Shown piece by piece: positions 24,773-33,091 of a stretch of DNA of 64,000 bases. The notes below the pieces were generated by a model, which saw only the letters and a list, made by a program, of their open reading frames with translations, ran no database searches and was not told where the DNA came from. Each line of letters opens with the position of its first letter. Position 1 is the first letter of the stretch. Made by a program: the position numbers and the translations under genes. The stretch comes from Mycobacterium sp. D16R12 (GTDB taxonomy: Bacteria; Actinomycetota; Actinomycetes; Mycobacteriales; Mycobacteriaceae): the NCBI RefSeq assembly GCF_002013465.1, contig NZ_MAFC01000029.1, forward strand, positions 62,001 to 126,000, written 5' to 3'.

Positions 24773-25948
24773 TCACCCGCCAGAGTGCATGACGTCGGCG
24801 GCTGAGGGAACCGTGCAATCGTCGGGGTCGTTGAGCCAACCATCGGGCAGCGACACCTTGCCTGGTGACCCCTGGCGCCCCCGGGGGCCATTTCCGCCCT
24901 CGGGGAAAGGAGCGGCGGGATCCAGCTGATTGAGCAGGGTGTCCAGCTCGGCGAGGGTACTGACGAGTGCGAGCGCGCGCCGGAGGTCGCCACCGGCCGG
25001 GAAGCCGTGCAGATACCAGGCGATGTGCTTGCGCATATCGCGCAACGCCTTGTCCTCCCCGAAATGATCGACGAGCAACACAGCGTGGCGACGCATGATG
25101 TCCGTGACCTGACCGAGATTTGGCGGCACCGGAATCGTCTGACCGTTGAAAACGGCACTCAGCTCCGCGAAGAGCCAGGGCCGGCCGAGGCATCCGCGGC
25201 CAATGACGACGCCGTCGCAGCCCGTCTGTTCCATCATGACGACGGCATCGGTGGCATCGAAAATATCGCCGTTTCCGAGGACTGGGATGGTTGTCACGTG
25301 GTTCTTGAGCGCGGCTATCTGGCTCCAGTCGGCAGCGCCTGAGTAGCGCTGCGAGGCGGTGCGGGCGTGTAGCGCGACCGCCGCGGCTCCCTCGGCCTCG
25401 GCGATGGCGCCGGCGTCCAGGTGGGTGTGGTGGTCGTCGTCGATGCCGACGCGGAACTTGACCGTTACCGGTATGTCGGTGCCCTCGGTGGCACGCACCG
25501 CGGCGGCGACGATCTGCCCGAACAGGCGCCGCTTGTAGGGAAGGGCTGCGCCCCCGCCATTTCGGGTGACCTTCGGGACCGGACAACCGAAATTCATGTC
25601 GATGTGGTCGGCAAGATTCTCGTCCACCACCATCTTGGCGGCGCGATATGTCGTCTCCGGATCGACCGAATAGAGCTGGAGGGACCGCGGCGATTCTTCC
25701 GGGGAGAAGGTCGTCATGTGCAGGGTGACGGGGTGCCGTTCGGCGAGGGCCCGCGCGGTCACCATCTCGCAGACATACAGTCCGCTGACGGTGCCCGTGG
25801 TCGCCAGCTCCAGCTCGCGACATAGCGTCCGGAACGCCACGTTGGTGACGCCCGCCATCGGAGCGAGCACGACGGGACTCGGCAATACCAAAGACCCGAT
25901 CCGCAGCTCGCGGGATCGGGCCTTCGGAAGCTCGATGGATGTGGTCAC
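24773..25948 (-). CDS. dusB: tRNA-dihydrouridine synthase
   Basis: A 391-residue FMN enzyme that reduces uridine to dihydrouridine in tRNA D-loops (Rv0823c type). The TIM barrel opens with VLAPMAGVTN. The catalytic Cys is C122 in MNFGCPVPKVTRNGGG, and flavin-phosphate contacts are near VLGNGDI and GRGCLGRPW. It lies 12 bp downstream of desA1, so it is read from the desA1 promoter. Confidence 0.93.
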   Translation of the reverse strand: MTTSIELPKARSRELRIGSLVLPSPVVLAPMAGVTNVAFRTLCRELELATTGTVSGLYVCEMVTARALAERHPVTLHMTTFSPEESPRSLQLYSVDPETTYRAAKMVVDENLADHIDMNFGCPVPKVTRNGGGAALPYKRRLFGQIVAAAVRATEGTDIPVTVKFRVGIDDDHHTHLDAGAIAEAEGAAAVALHARTASQRYSGAADWSQIAALKNHVTTIPVLGNGDIFDATDAVVMMEQTGCDGVVIGRGCLGRPWLFAELSAVFNGQTIPVPPNLGQVTDIMRRHAVLLVDHFGEDKALRDMRKHIAWYLHGFPAGGDLRRALALVSTLAELDTLLNQLDPAAPFPEGGNGPRGRQGSPGKVSLPDGWLNDPDDCTVPSAADVMHSGG

Positions 25949-25960
25949 GGTGTCAGTCGA

Positions 25961-26980
25961 TTAGACGCTGATCGCTTCCTGGGAGGCCTTGGCCGCCTTG
26001 GCGGCGTTGCGCTCGGCGCGCTTGGCCTGACGCTCCAGGTACTTGGCCTTGACTTCCTCGAAGTCGGAGGAGGTCTTCCTGAGATCGTTGACGATGCGGT
26101 CCAGGTCCTCGCGCAGGGCTTCGCCCTCGCCGCTGAGGTCGGTGCGTTCGAAGATGCGCCACTTGCGCAGCACCGGCAGTACGACCTCGTCGAGATGCGA
26201 CTGCGGGTCGTAGACGCCGCCGGTGGCGATGGTGACGGCGCTCCGGCGGAATCCGGGGATGGTGTAGCCGGGCATCTTGAAGTTGTCGAGCACCCGGTGG
26301 ACGGCCTTCACGGCCTGGTTCGGCGACACTTCGAGGGCGGCCTCGACCATGTTGCGGTAGAAGATCATGTGCAGGTTCTCGTCCGTCGAGATGCGCTTGA
26401 GCAGCTCGTCGGCGATGGACTCGTTGCAGGCCTTGCCGGTGTTGCGGTGCGAGACGCGGGTGGCCAGCTCTTGGAAAGTCACATAGACGACCGAATCGAG
26501 CAGGCTGTGAGCAAAAATCTCCTCCCCGCCCTGCCGGTTCTGGCCGGGGGAGAAGCCGCGGGTCATCTGCTCGACGCGGAGCTTCTCGAGCTCCACCGGG
26601 TCCACCGACCGGGTCACGACCAGGTAGTCACGGATCGCGATGCCGTGGCGGTTCTCCTCGGCGGTCCAGCGGTTGACCCAGGTGCCCCACGGCCCGTCCA
26701 TGGTGAAGTTCATGGCGATCTCGCGGTGGTACGAGGGCAGGTTGTCCTCGGTAAGCAGATTGGTGATCATGGCGACCCGGGCTACCTCGGAGAGCTTCGA
26801 CTGCTCCGGATCCCAGTCCTGCCCACCCAGCGTCTTGTAGTTCTTGCCATCGGACCACGGGATGTAGTCGTGCGGATTCCAGTCCTTGGTCACACCGAGG
26901 TGGCGGTTGACATTCTCCTCGACCACGGGCTCGAGCTCGTGCATGAGCTCGAGGTCGGTGAATTCCTTCTGCATGGACAC
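25961..26980 (-). CDS. desA1: acyl-ACP desaturase DesA1
   Basis: A 339-residue soluble diiron desaturase of the mycobacterial DesA type, required for mycolic acid unsaturation. The diiron ligands sit in EENRH (residues 108-112) and DENLH (200-204) within the helical bundle. The C-terminal tail is rich in Lys, Ala and Arg. It matches Rv0824c and begins at ATG 26980. A 28-bp-period tandem element upstream is a likely operator; in mycobacteria desA1/desA2 are controlled by the TetR-family regulator MadR. Confidence 0.95.
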   Translation of the reverse strand: MSMQKEFTDLELMHELEPVVEENVNRHLGVTKDWNPHDYIPWSDGKNYKTLGGQDWDPEQSKLSEVARVAMITNLLTEDNLPSYHREIAMNFTMDGPWGTWVNRWTAEENRHGIAIRDYLVVTRSVDPVELEKLRVEQMTRGFSPGQNRQGGEEIFAHSLLDSVVYVTFQELATRVSHRNTGKACNESIADELLKRISTDENLHMIFYRNMVEAALEVSPNQAVKAVHRVLDNFKMPGYTIPGFRRSAVTIATGGVYDPQSHLDEVVLPVLRKWRIFERTDLSGEGEALREDLDRIVNDLRKTSSDFEEVKAKYLERQAKRAERNAAKAAKASQEAISV

Positions 26981-27002
26981 GTTCCTCAGGTCTCGACAGA
27001 GT

Positions 27003-27051
27003 TATCTGTATCTGGAAGTTGCAGTCAATATATCTGTAAACGGCGGTTGCA
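27003..27051 (-). promoter_or_regulatory. tandem repeats upstream of desA1
   Basis: TATCTGTA-N7-GTTGCA occurs at 27003-27023 and again at 27031-27051, exactly 28 bp apart. On the desA1 strand this reads TGCAAC-N7-TACAGATA twice, within 75 bp of the ATG. It is probably a regulator-binding array for desA1. Confidence 0.5.
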
Positions 27052-27189
27052 CACAAGTAGACGGATCATGGCGCACAAATACCCTTCCGCGCGCCTTCCG
27101 ACGTGCGGATCAATGCGTTTCTCGCTCGGGCTGCGAGGGCGCTATACCCGCAGTATGATTGCCGACATCCCAAAGCGGAGGTGTATCCA

Positions 27190-27537
27190 GTGAAGTCGGT
27201 AGTCAACGCGACCATCGTTGCGGTTGCGGGTGCGGGTTTCTCGTTGGCGATGGCCGGCCTGGCTCATGCTGGTGGCCCGACCGATACAACCGGGCAGTTC
27301 TACGGCGATGCCTCCTCCACCCTTAAGGGTGAGGGCTACACGGTCGTCGTTGCGGGCCGCTCTGGTGATCAAGTGGGCCTTGACAATTGTCTTGTCTCGC
27401 ATCAGGAAGCGTTCACCGTCAAGAAGGGCCAGGACGACCGCGGGAAGATGGTCCATGTGACCCTGCGCTGCTATAAGGCAGAGGTCGCGGCGGCTAAGAA
27501 GGCTGCTGAGGATAAGGCGAAGTCCGCGGCGACGTAA
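27190..27537 (+). CDS. small exported protein
   Basis: A 115-residue protein from GTG 27190, with GGAGG eight bases upstream. The signal peptide ends at LAHAGGPTD. The mature part has two cysteines (DNCLVS and LRCYKA) likely to form one disulfide, then a Lys/Ala-rich helical tail. Such small one-disulfide proteins are frequent in mycobacterial genomes. Its 3' end overlaps the convergent TetR gene by 44 bp. Function unknown. Confidence 0.7.
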   Translation: MKSVVNATIVAVAGAGFSLAMAGLAHAGGPTDTTGQFYGDASSTLKGEGYTVVVAGRSGDQVGLDNCLVSHQEAFTVKKGQDDRGKMVHVTLRCYKAEVAAAKKAAEDKAKSAAT

Positions 27538-28153
27538 TCGCCCCAGTCGACCCGGCTGTTGACGGTGTCGGGGTAGCGCCCTGTAGCAGTATTTGCACGC
27601 AGTAGTCCACGAACTGCTGTCGCCCCACATTCAGTTCTTCGTTCAGGTATCCCCTGAAAAGACTTGTCAGCGCGCCCACCAGGCTGGTTGCCACCAATTG
27701 TTGCTGCACCTCGTCGGCGAGGTTGGTGCTGAGCTTTCCCTGTAACAACGCGACGAATCGTGGTAGCCAGTCGTAACCGGATTCCGAGAGTATCGGCTCA
27801 AATGTGGGTGCTATCAACAGAACTCGCCCCATGGTGGGTTCGTCCACCATGAGCCGGACGAACGCGTCGACACCCTCGTGCGCGGATCGCGCACCACTGA
27901 GTGCTTCGATCGCGCGAAAGCCCACGTGGTCATAGACCGCACGGACGAAGGTGTCGCGGTCGGAGAAGTTCTCGTAGAAGTACCGCTCGGTCATGCCCGC
28001 TGATCGGCATACGGCACGGACGGTGACGGCAGGCCGGGGGCTGAGCCCCAGCAGTCGTACGCCGGCTGCCATGAGCTCGCGCCGCCGCTCGTCTGCGCGC
28101 TCGGCCGCTGAGATGCCCGCCCAGCTACGTCGCTGCGCTTGACCGTTCGCCAC
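27494..28153 (-). CDS. TetR-family regulator
   Basis: A 219-residue repressor-type protein. An N-terminal TetR helix-turn-helix spans about residues 18-65 (VTVRAVCRSAGMTERYFYENFSD in part), followed by a ligand domain and a Pro/Ser-rich tail. It diverges from the first MpaB-like oxygenase across 74 bp holding a perfect 7+7 inverted repeat, so it probably controls that gene and itself. Confidence 0.85.
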   Translation of the reverse strand: MANGQAQRRSWAGISAAERADERRRELMAAGVRLLGLSPRPAVTVRAVCRSAGMTERYFYENFSDRDTFVRAVYDHVGFRAIEALSGARSAHEGVDAFVRLMVDEPTMGRVLLIAPTFEPILSESGYDWLPRFVALLQGKLSTNLADEVQQQLVATSLVGALTSLFRGYLNEELNVGRQQFVDYCVQILLQGATPTPSTAGSTGAITSPRTSPYPQQPS

Positions 28154-28178
28154 GGGCCTCCTAACCTGGGATCAAAGC

Positions 28179-28196
28179 TGACAACCTTCGTTGTCA
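28179..28196. promoter_or_regulatory. inverted-repeat operator between tetR and mpaB-like gene
   Basis: TGACAAC-CTTC-GTTGTCA is a perfect palindrome centred in the divergent spacer, typical of a TetR dimer site. Confidence 0.6.
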
Positions 28197-28227
28197 CTAT
28201 ACGTCGAACTGCAACGGAGCGTTCCGA

Positions 28228-29244
28228 ATGGTCAACGATATGTCCGAGCTCGCCCAGACGCAGCCTGTCGCCGAACCTGGCACCTTCATGTCGGGCTGTC
28301 CGGTGAGCCACGGAGCGGGTTCGTCGACCACCGTGCCACTCGGTCCTGAATCGTTGACGTGGAAGTACTTCGGCGATTGGCGGGGCGTGCTGCAAGGCCC
28401 CTATGCCGGTTCCATGCAGAACATGCACCCGCAGCTGGGTGCTGCCGTCGAGCAGCATTCCCTGTTCTTCCGGGAACGTTGGCAGCGGCTCCTGCGGTCG
28501 TTGTATCCGATTGGCGGCGTCGTGTTCGACGGAGATCGTGCTCCGATGACGGGCGCCGAGGTTCGCGACTATCACGTCAACATCAAGGGGGTCGACGATC
28601 AGGGGCGCCGGTACAGCGCACTCAATCCGGACGTCTTCTACTGGGCGCACGCGACGTTCTTCATGGGCACGATCGTCGTCGCGGACTGGCTCAGTGGCGG
28701 TATCGGTGAGGCCGAGAAGCGCCAGCTCTTTGATGAGCACATCACCTGGTACCGGATGTATGGCATGAGCATGCGACCGGTGCCGGCGACCTGGGAAGAT
28801 TTCCAGGAGTACTGGGATCGCATGTGCACCAACGTCTTAGAGGACAACAAGGCCTCGCGCGACGTGCTCGACCTGACCACTCTGGCGGTGCCGCCGTTTG
28901 CGCCCTGGATTCCTGAGGGTCTGTGGCGGTTCCAGCGGCGTTTGGTGGCGCCGATGTTCGTGTGGCTGACCGTTGGGCTGTATCACCCCGCCGTCCGGGA
29001 ACGCTTCGGCTACACCTGGTCTGCGCGCGACGAATGGTTGCACCGCAAGTTTGGGCAGGCCGTCAACGTGCTCTTCAAGTTCGTGCCGGAGCGCAAGCGT
29101 CGTCACCCCCGAGCCCGCGCCGGGTGGGATCGCGCCCTCGGGCGCATCCCCGCAGACGCGCCGCTGCCGCAGACTCCGGACCGGAACCTGCCGCCACTGG
29201 ACACCTGGGGCAGCCCCAACCACTACAACCCCAAGGTCTCCTGA
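28228..29244 (+). CDS. MpaB/DUF2236-family oxygenase, copy 1
   Basis: A 338-residue protein of the oxygenase MpaB (DUF2236) family, related to the latex-clearing heme oxygenases. Conserved blocks are FDGDRAPMTGAEVRDYH, PDVFYWAHATFF and LFDEHITWYRMYGMSMRP, the His-containing segments expected to bind heme. The N-terminus has a short Cys-His stretch (SGCPVSHG). No signal peptide is evident. It is paralogous with the next gene over its whole length. The physiological substrate is unknown. Confidence 0.82.
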   Translation: MVNDMSELAQTQPVAEPGTFMSGCPVSHGAGSSTTVPLGPESLTWKYFGDWRGVLQGPYAGSMQNMHPQLGAAVEQHSLFFRERWQRLLRSLYPIGGVVFDGDRAPMTGAEVRDYHVNIKGVDDQGRRYSALNPDVFYWAHATFFMGTIVVADWLSGGIGEAEKRQLFDEHITWYRMYGMSMRPVPATWEDFQEYWDRMCTNVLEDNKASRDVLDLTTLAVPPFAPWIPEGLWRFQRRLVAPMFVWLTVGLYHPAVRERFGYTWSARDEWLHRKFGQAVNVLFKFVPERKRRHPRARAGWDRALGRIPADAPLPQTPDRNLPPLDTWGSPNHYNPKVS

Positions 29245-29301
29245 ACCCGCCCGTTTTTGGTGCTTGACGTCACCACATCGGGGCTCCTAGTGTCGACATA
29301 T

Positions 29302-29321
29302 AACTGAATCTCAATTCAGTT
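29302..29321. promoter_or_regulatory. inverted repeat before the second MpaB-like gene
   Basis: AACTGAAT-CTCA-ATTCAGTT is a perfect 8+8 palindrome 28 bp before the ATG. It differs from the operator of copy 1, so the two oxygenases may answer to different TetR-type regulators. Confidence 0.5.
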
Positions 29322-29349
29322 TCTGACACGAGCGACAACGGAGTGGGTT

Positions 29350-30333
29350 ATGGCCGACGGCGAGGTCGATTCTCTGACGGCGGGGTGTCCGGTCACCCAC
29401 GGCTCGGATCGGTCCATGCCGGTGCCGCTGGGGCCGGAGTCGTTGACGTGGAAACTCACCGCGGACTGGTCCGGGATGTTGATGGGCTCCTACGCGACCG
29501 CGATGCAGAACATGCACCCGAAACTCGGTGCAGCCGTCGAGGAGCACTCCACCTTTCTGCGCGAGCGGTGGGAACGGCTATTGCGGTCGCTGTATCCGAT
29601 CACCGGTGTGGTCTTCGACGGGGATCGTGCCCCGATGACCGGCGCCGAGGTGCGCGGCTATCACGTCGGCATCAAAGGCGTTGACAGTCAAGGGCGTCGC
29701 TACAGTGCGCTCGACCCCGACGTCTTCTATTGGGCGCACGCAACCTTCTTCAAATCGTTGTTGCTCTCGGTGGAGCGATTCGGTGGGGGGCTTACCGAGG
29801 TACAGAAACGCCAGCTCTTTGATGAGCACATCGTCTGGTATCAGATGTATGGGATGAGCATGCGGCCCGTGCCTAAGTCCTGGGAGGAATTTCAGGACTA
29901 CTGGGATGACATGTGCACCAATGTCTTAGAGGACAACAAGGCAACGCGTGATCTGCTGGACTTCGCCCAGTTGCCCAAGCCGCCGTTCCTGCCGTTGATG
30001 CCGACCTGGATGTGGTGCTTAGCGCTTCCCATCTTCACCCGGTTCTCCGCGTGGGTGATGATTGGGATGTTCGACGATCCAGTGCGAAAACGTCTGGGGT
30101 ACAGGTGGACCGACCGTGACGAGCGGCGTCTCAAGCGACTCGGACGGGTAAACCACGCGGTCTTCCGCCTGGTGCCGTTCCGATGGAGAAAACATCCGCG
30201 CGCACGAGCGGGGTGGGACCGGGCGACCGGTCGGATGCCCGCCGACGCGCCGTTGCCGCAGACTTCAGCGCGCTACCTGCCGCCGGTGGCGCTGCGCGAC
30301 AGCCCCCATCACTACAGCCCCACGGTGTCCTGA
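29350..30333 (+). CDS. MpaB/DUF2236-family oxygenase, copy 2
   Basis: A 327-residue paralog of the preceding gene. The shared segments include TAGCPVTHG, FDGDRAPMTGAEVRGYH, PDVFYWAHATFF and LFDEHIVWYQMYGMSMRP. The two copies diverge mainly in the region after the central helices (residues 200-240) and in the first 20 residues. It has its own palindromic operator, so it may not simply be read through from copy 1. Tandem duplication followed by regulatory divergence is the likely history. Confidence 0.82.
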   Translation: MADGEVDSLTAGCPVTHGSDRSMPVPLGPESLTWKLTADWSGMLMGSYATAMQNMHPKLGAAVEEHSTFLRERWERLLRSLYPITGVVFDGDRAPMTGAEVRGYHVGIKGVDSQGRRYSALDPDVFYWAHATFFKSLLLSVERFGGGLTEVQKRQLFDEHIVWYQMYGMSMRPVPKSWEEFQDYWDDMCTNVLEDNKATRDLLDFAQLPKPPFLPLMPTWMWCLALPIFTRFSAWVMIGMFDDPVRKRLGYRWTDRDERRLKRLGRVNHAVFRLVPFRWRKHPRARAGWDRATGRMPADAPLPQTSARYLPPVALRDSPHHYSPTVS

Positions 30334-30389
30334 CCGACCGGCTGCCGTTCTTTACTTTTCGCCGGTGACATCGTGCTCTAGGTGCGAAG

Positions 30390-31073
30390 ATGCTGCTCAT
30401 GGCAGGAAGTTGGAGCTCTGTCCTCACCGGGCTTGTTCCGCTCGGACTGGTCATCGCGCTGTCGCCGATCACGGTCATCCCGGCGGTGTTGGTCTTGCAG
30501 GCTCCGAGGCCGCGGCCGAGCGGTCTGGCCTTCCTTGTCGGGTGGCTATTGGGCCTGGCCGCGCTCACGGCGCTGTGCGTCGCGGCCACCGGACTACTCG
30601 GCGGGCTACACCGGTCGGCGCCGAACTGGGCCTCGTGGGTGCGCGTGGTGCTTGGCTCGGCGCTCATCCTGTTCGGTATCTACCGGTGGCTGACCCGGCA
30701 TCATCACACCGAGTCGCCGGGCTGGATGCGGTCGTTCTCGACGATCAGCCCGGGACGGGCGGCGATAACGGGGGCGGCGTTGGTGGTGGTACGGCCCGAT
30801 GTCCTGTTCATTTGCGTTCCTGCCGGATTGGCGATCGGCGCCAGCGGGCTGGACGTCGCGGATCGCTGGACGGCGGCGGCGTTCTTCGTAGCCGTCGCCG
30901 CATCGACAGTCGCCGTCCCGATACTGGCTTATGCGGCTGCGGGGCACCGCCTCGACGACACCATGAGCCGGCTCAAGGACTGGATGGACAAGAACAACGC
31001 CGCCCTGATGGCGGCAATCCTGGTCGTAATCGGTGTAATGGTGCTGTACAACGGAATTCACGCCTTGAAGTGA
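30390..31073 (+). CDS. GAP/Sap-family membrane exporter
   Basis: A 227-residue protein with six predicted transmembrane helices and the LGLVIALSPITVIPAVLVL opening typical of the mycobacterial GAP (Sap) family. Members assist export of glycopeptidolipids or sulfolipids. A basic loop with His residues (RWLTRHHHT) separates helices 3 and 4. An ATG at 30399 is an equally good start. The gene stands alone, with no lipid synthesis genes beside it, so the cargo is not evident. Confidence 0.78.
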   Translation: MLLMAGSWSSVLTGLVPLGLVIALSPITVIPAVLVLQAPRPRPSGLAFLVGWLLGLAALTALCVAATGLLGGLHRSAPNWASWVRVVLGSALILFGIYRWLTRHHHTESPGWMRSFSTISPGRAAITGAALVVVRPDVLFICVPAGLAIGASGLDVADRWTAAAFFVAVAASTVAVPILAYAAAGHRLDDTMSRLKDWMDKNNAALMAAILVVIGVMVLYNGIHALK

Positions 31074-31082
31074 GCAGGTCTG

Positions 31083-31940
31083 CTAGCTGCGTGACGGCAA
31101 CGGCTCGACACCGACTAGCTCACAGCTCTTCGCGTACAGGCCATCTTGCGCCGCTATGTTTTTCGTGTAGCGCCGTACCGGGCTCGGCCTTTGTGCGGTG
31201 AGGTATTCCCCGTTGTGCCCGCGGTGATCCTCCGCCACCGCCATGTCCGTGATCAGCTGACTGGGTCGCTCCGGTGTGATCAGCGTCAGCATCACCAGCG
31301 GCCGGATGGGCTGCGGTATCTCACGCCAGATCTCGGATCTGACGTTGCCGGGATGTAGCGCGTTCGAGGTGACCCCATCGGGGAGGCGGCGGGCAAGTGC
31401 ATTGCTGAACATGAGATTGCCCATCTTCGACTGCGCATACGCCGAGAAGGTGAAGTAGAAACGTCTTCCACGCCAGGTATTTTCGTTGATCCTGCCTACG
31501 CTGTGGGCGACGGATGCCAGGTGGATTACGCGGGCATCGCCGGTTCGGGCGGCCTGCAGCTGCGGAAGCAGCAGGTGTGTCAGCAGGAAGGGGCCCAGAT
31601 AGTTGGCCCCCCACTGCAGTTCGAAACCGTCTTCGGTTCTGGACTGGCGCATCGGTGAGGCGCCGGCATTGTTGACCAACACGTCGACCTGGGGATGCTG
31701 TGCGGCCAGCTCACCCGCGAAACGGTGGATGTGCTCGAACGAGGACAGATCCAGCGACATGATGTCGACCTGCGCGCCGGGTGTTGCGGCCAGGATTTCA
31801 TCGCGCGCTGTCTTGGCCTTCTGCTGATTGCGGCAGGCCATCACGATGGTGTGCCCATCAGCGGCGAGCCGGTGCGCCGTGGCCAGGCCGATACCGGCGT
31901 TCGCGCCGGTGATGACCACTGTCCTCGGGGTGCTGGACAT
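31083..31940 (-). CDS. short-chain dehydrogenase (retinol-dehydrogenase-like)
   Basis: A 285-residue SDR with TGANAGIG at residues 11-18, NNAGAS after the fourth strand and the catalytic Y-x-x-x-K as YAQSK. The long C-terminal region is typical of the retinol/protochlorophyllide reductase-like branch. It follows a small membrane-protein gene on the same strand after 39 bp and ends 9 bp from the convergent exporter gene. The substrate is not predictable. Confidence 0.88.
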   Translation of the reverse strand: MSSTPRTVVITGANAGIGLATAHRLAADGHTIVMACRNQQKAKTARDEILAATPGAQVDIMSLDLSSFEHIHRFAGELAAQHPQVDVLVNNAGASPMRQSRTEDGFELQWGANYLGPFLLTHLLLPQLQAARTGDARVIHLASVAHSVGRINENTWRGRRFYFTFSAYAQSKMGNLMFSNALARRLPDGVTSNALHPGNVRSEIWREIPQPIRPLVMLTLITPERPSQLITDMAVAEDHRGHNGEYLTAQRPSPVRRYTKNIAAQDGLYAKSCELVGVEPLPSRS

Positions 31941-31979
31941 GCAGATCTCCTCGTTGAGATGTTCGGAACAGGGGAAGTT

Positions 31980-32477
31980 TCACACGGTGGCGGTCGGGTG
32001 TCGACCGGAGGACTGCCAGAACAGGCGCAGGGCTCTCATGGCGAACAGTAGCGCGAGGGCGGTGAGGACTACGCGGATGAGGTTGAGCATGTTCCACTGC
32101 AGCGCGAGCTGATGTACCTCACTGGGGGTTTCGCCCAGAGCGCCGAAGAAGAGGGTCATATTGAGTTTGACGATCACGTAGACGGATAGGGCCACGGCCG
32201 CGATCTCGGCGAGGCAGGCCAGGAACAGTGAGAGTTTCTCGGGGGCTCTGCGCGGGGTGTGCACGAACCAGACGATCAGGGTGATCGCGGCGATCTGGGT
32301 GAGCGGGATGTAGTAGTACACGGGATTGGTCACCTCGGTGAACTGCTGGAAGGCCTTGAGCTGCTCCTTGGTATCACCGGCGATGTTCGGCCCTATCACG
32401 ATGGCCTCGTAGAGGTTTCCGAAGAACCACATCGCGATCCCGAACACGGTGAAATACATCAGTATTCGACGGCCCAT
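31980..32477 (-). CDS. four-helix membrane protein
   Basis: A 165-residue protein with four transmembrane segments: MYFTVFGIAMWFFGNLYEA, VYYYIPLTQIAAITLIVWF, the segment around AVALSVYVIVK, and VVLTALALLFAMRALRLFW. The composition suggests a DUF1772-like small membrane protein, but I cannot confirm the family. ATG 32477 was chosen; a GTG two codons upstream is preceded by GGGAG. It diverges from another membrane protein and reads into the SDR gene. Confidence 0.65.
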   Translation of the reverse strand: MGRRILMYFTVFGIAMWFFGNLYEAIVIGPNIAGDTKEQLKAFQQFTEVTNPVYYYIPLTQIAAITLIVWFVHTPRRAPEKLSLFLACLAEIAAVALSVYVIVKLNMTLFFGALGETPSEVHQLALQWNMLNLIRVVLTALALLFAMRALRLFWQSSGRHPTATV

Positions 32478-32579
32478 CGGCACATACTCCCAAGATTCGG
32501 GAGCGATACGGCCGAAAGTCGTCGAAATATGGCCAGCTTCGGGCTTTCGGCCCGGCGGTGGGACCGATACCGTCTGCGC

Positions 32580-33041
32580 GTGACCAAGGTATTGCTCTCG
32601 ATCCACGTGCTGGCTGTGATTCTCGCAGTCGGACCAATCGCCGTGGCGGCCAGTATGTTTCCGGCATTCGCACGCGCCGCGGCCTCGCCGGACGGCACTG
32701 GCGAGCTGGGAAGCCTGCGCACCCTGCATCGGGTATGCCGGGTGTACGCGGCGGTGGGGATCGCGATTCCGATGTTCGGTCTGCCGCTGGCCGATCTGAT
32801 GGGTGTCCTGGGCACCCCCTGGCTGATCGCCTCGCTGGCCCTCACTGGGGTGGCGGCAGCGGTGCTGGTGTTTGTGATGCTGCCGCGGCAACAGCGAGTG
32901 TTGGCCCAGTTGGGCGACGGCGAGTCGCTCGACGGGCGGGTGTTCGCGCGGTTGGCGATGTCCACCGGGATCTTCAACCTGCTGTGGGCGGCGGTCACCG
33001 TGCTGATGATCGTGCGCCCGGGATCCAGCACCGGGGTGTAA
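32580..33041 (+). CDS. DUF2269-like integral membrane protein
   Basis: A 153-residue protein starting at GTG, with four helices. The first is KVLLSIHVLAVILAVGPIA, a pattern of DUF2269-type proteins with a His in the first helix. A charged loop (QQRVLAQLGDGESLDGR) lies between the third and fourth helices. It diverges from the four-helix protein at 32477 across 100 bp. Function unknown. Confidence 0.65.
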   Translation: MTKVLLSIHVLAVILAVGPIAVAASMFPAFARAAASPDGTGELGSLRTLHRVCRVYAAVGIAIPMFGLPLADLMGVLGTPWLIASLALTGVAAAVLVFVMLPRQQRVLAQLGDGESLDGRVFARLAMSTGIFNLLWAAVTVLMIVRPGSSTGV

Positions 33042-33091
33042 CGGCGGAAAACCGCTAGCGCCGGTGGCCGATGGTCCTGTGCAATTACTAG

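Noticed and set aside
24754..24778. TGTGA...TCAC near the end of dusB considered as a CRP site
   Set aside because: The half-sites are seven bases apart instead of six and lie at the 3' end of a gene, so regulation is unlikely.
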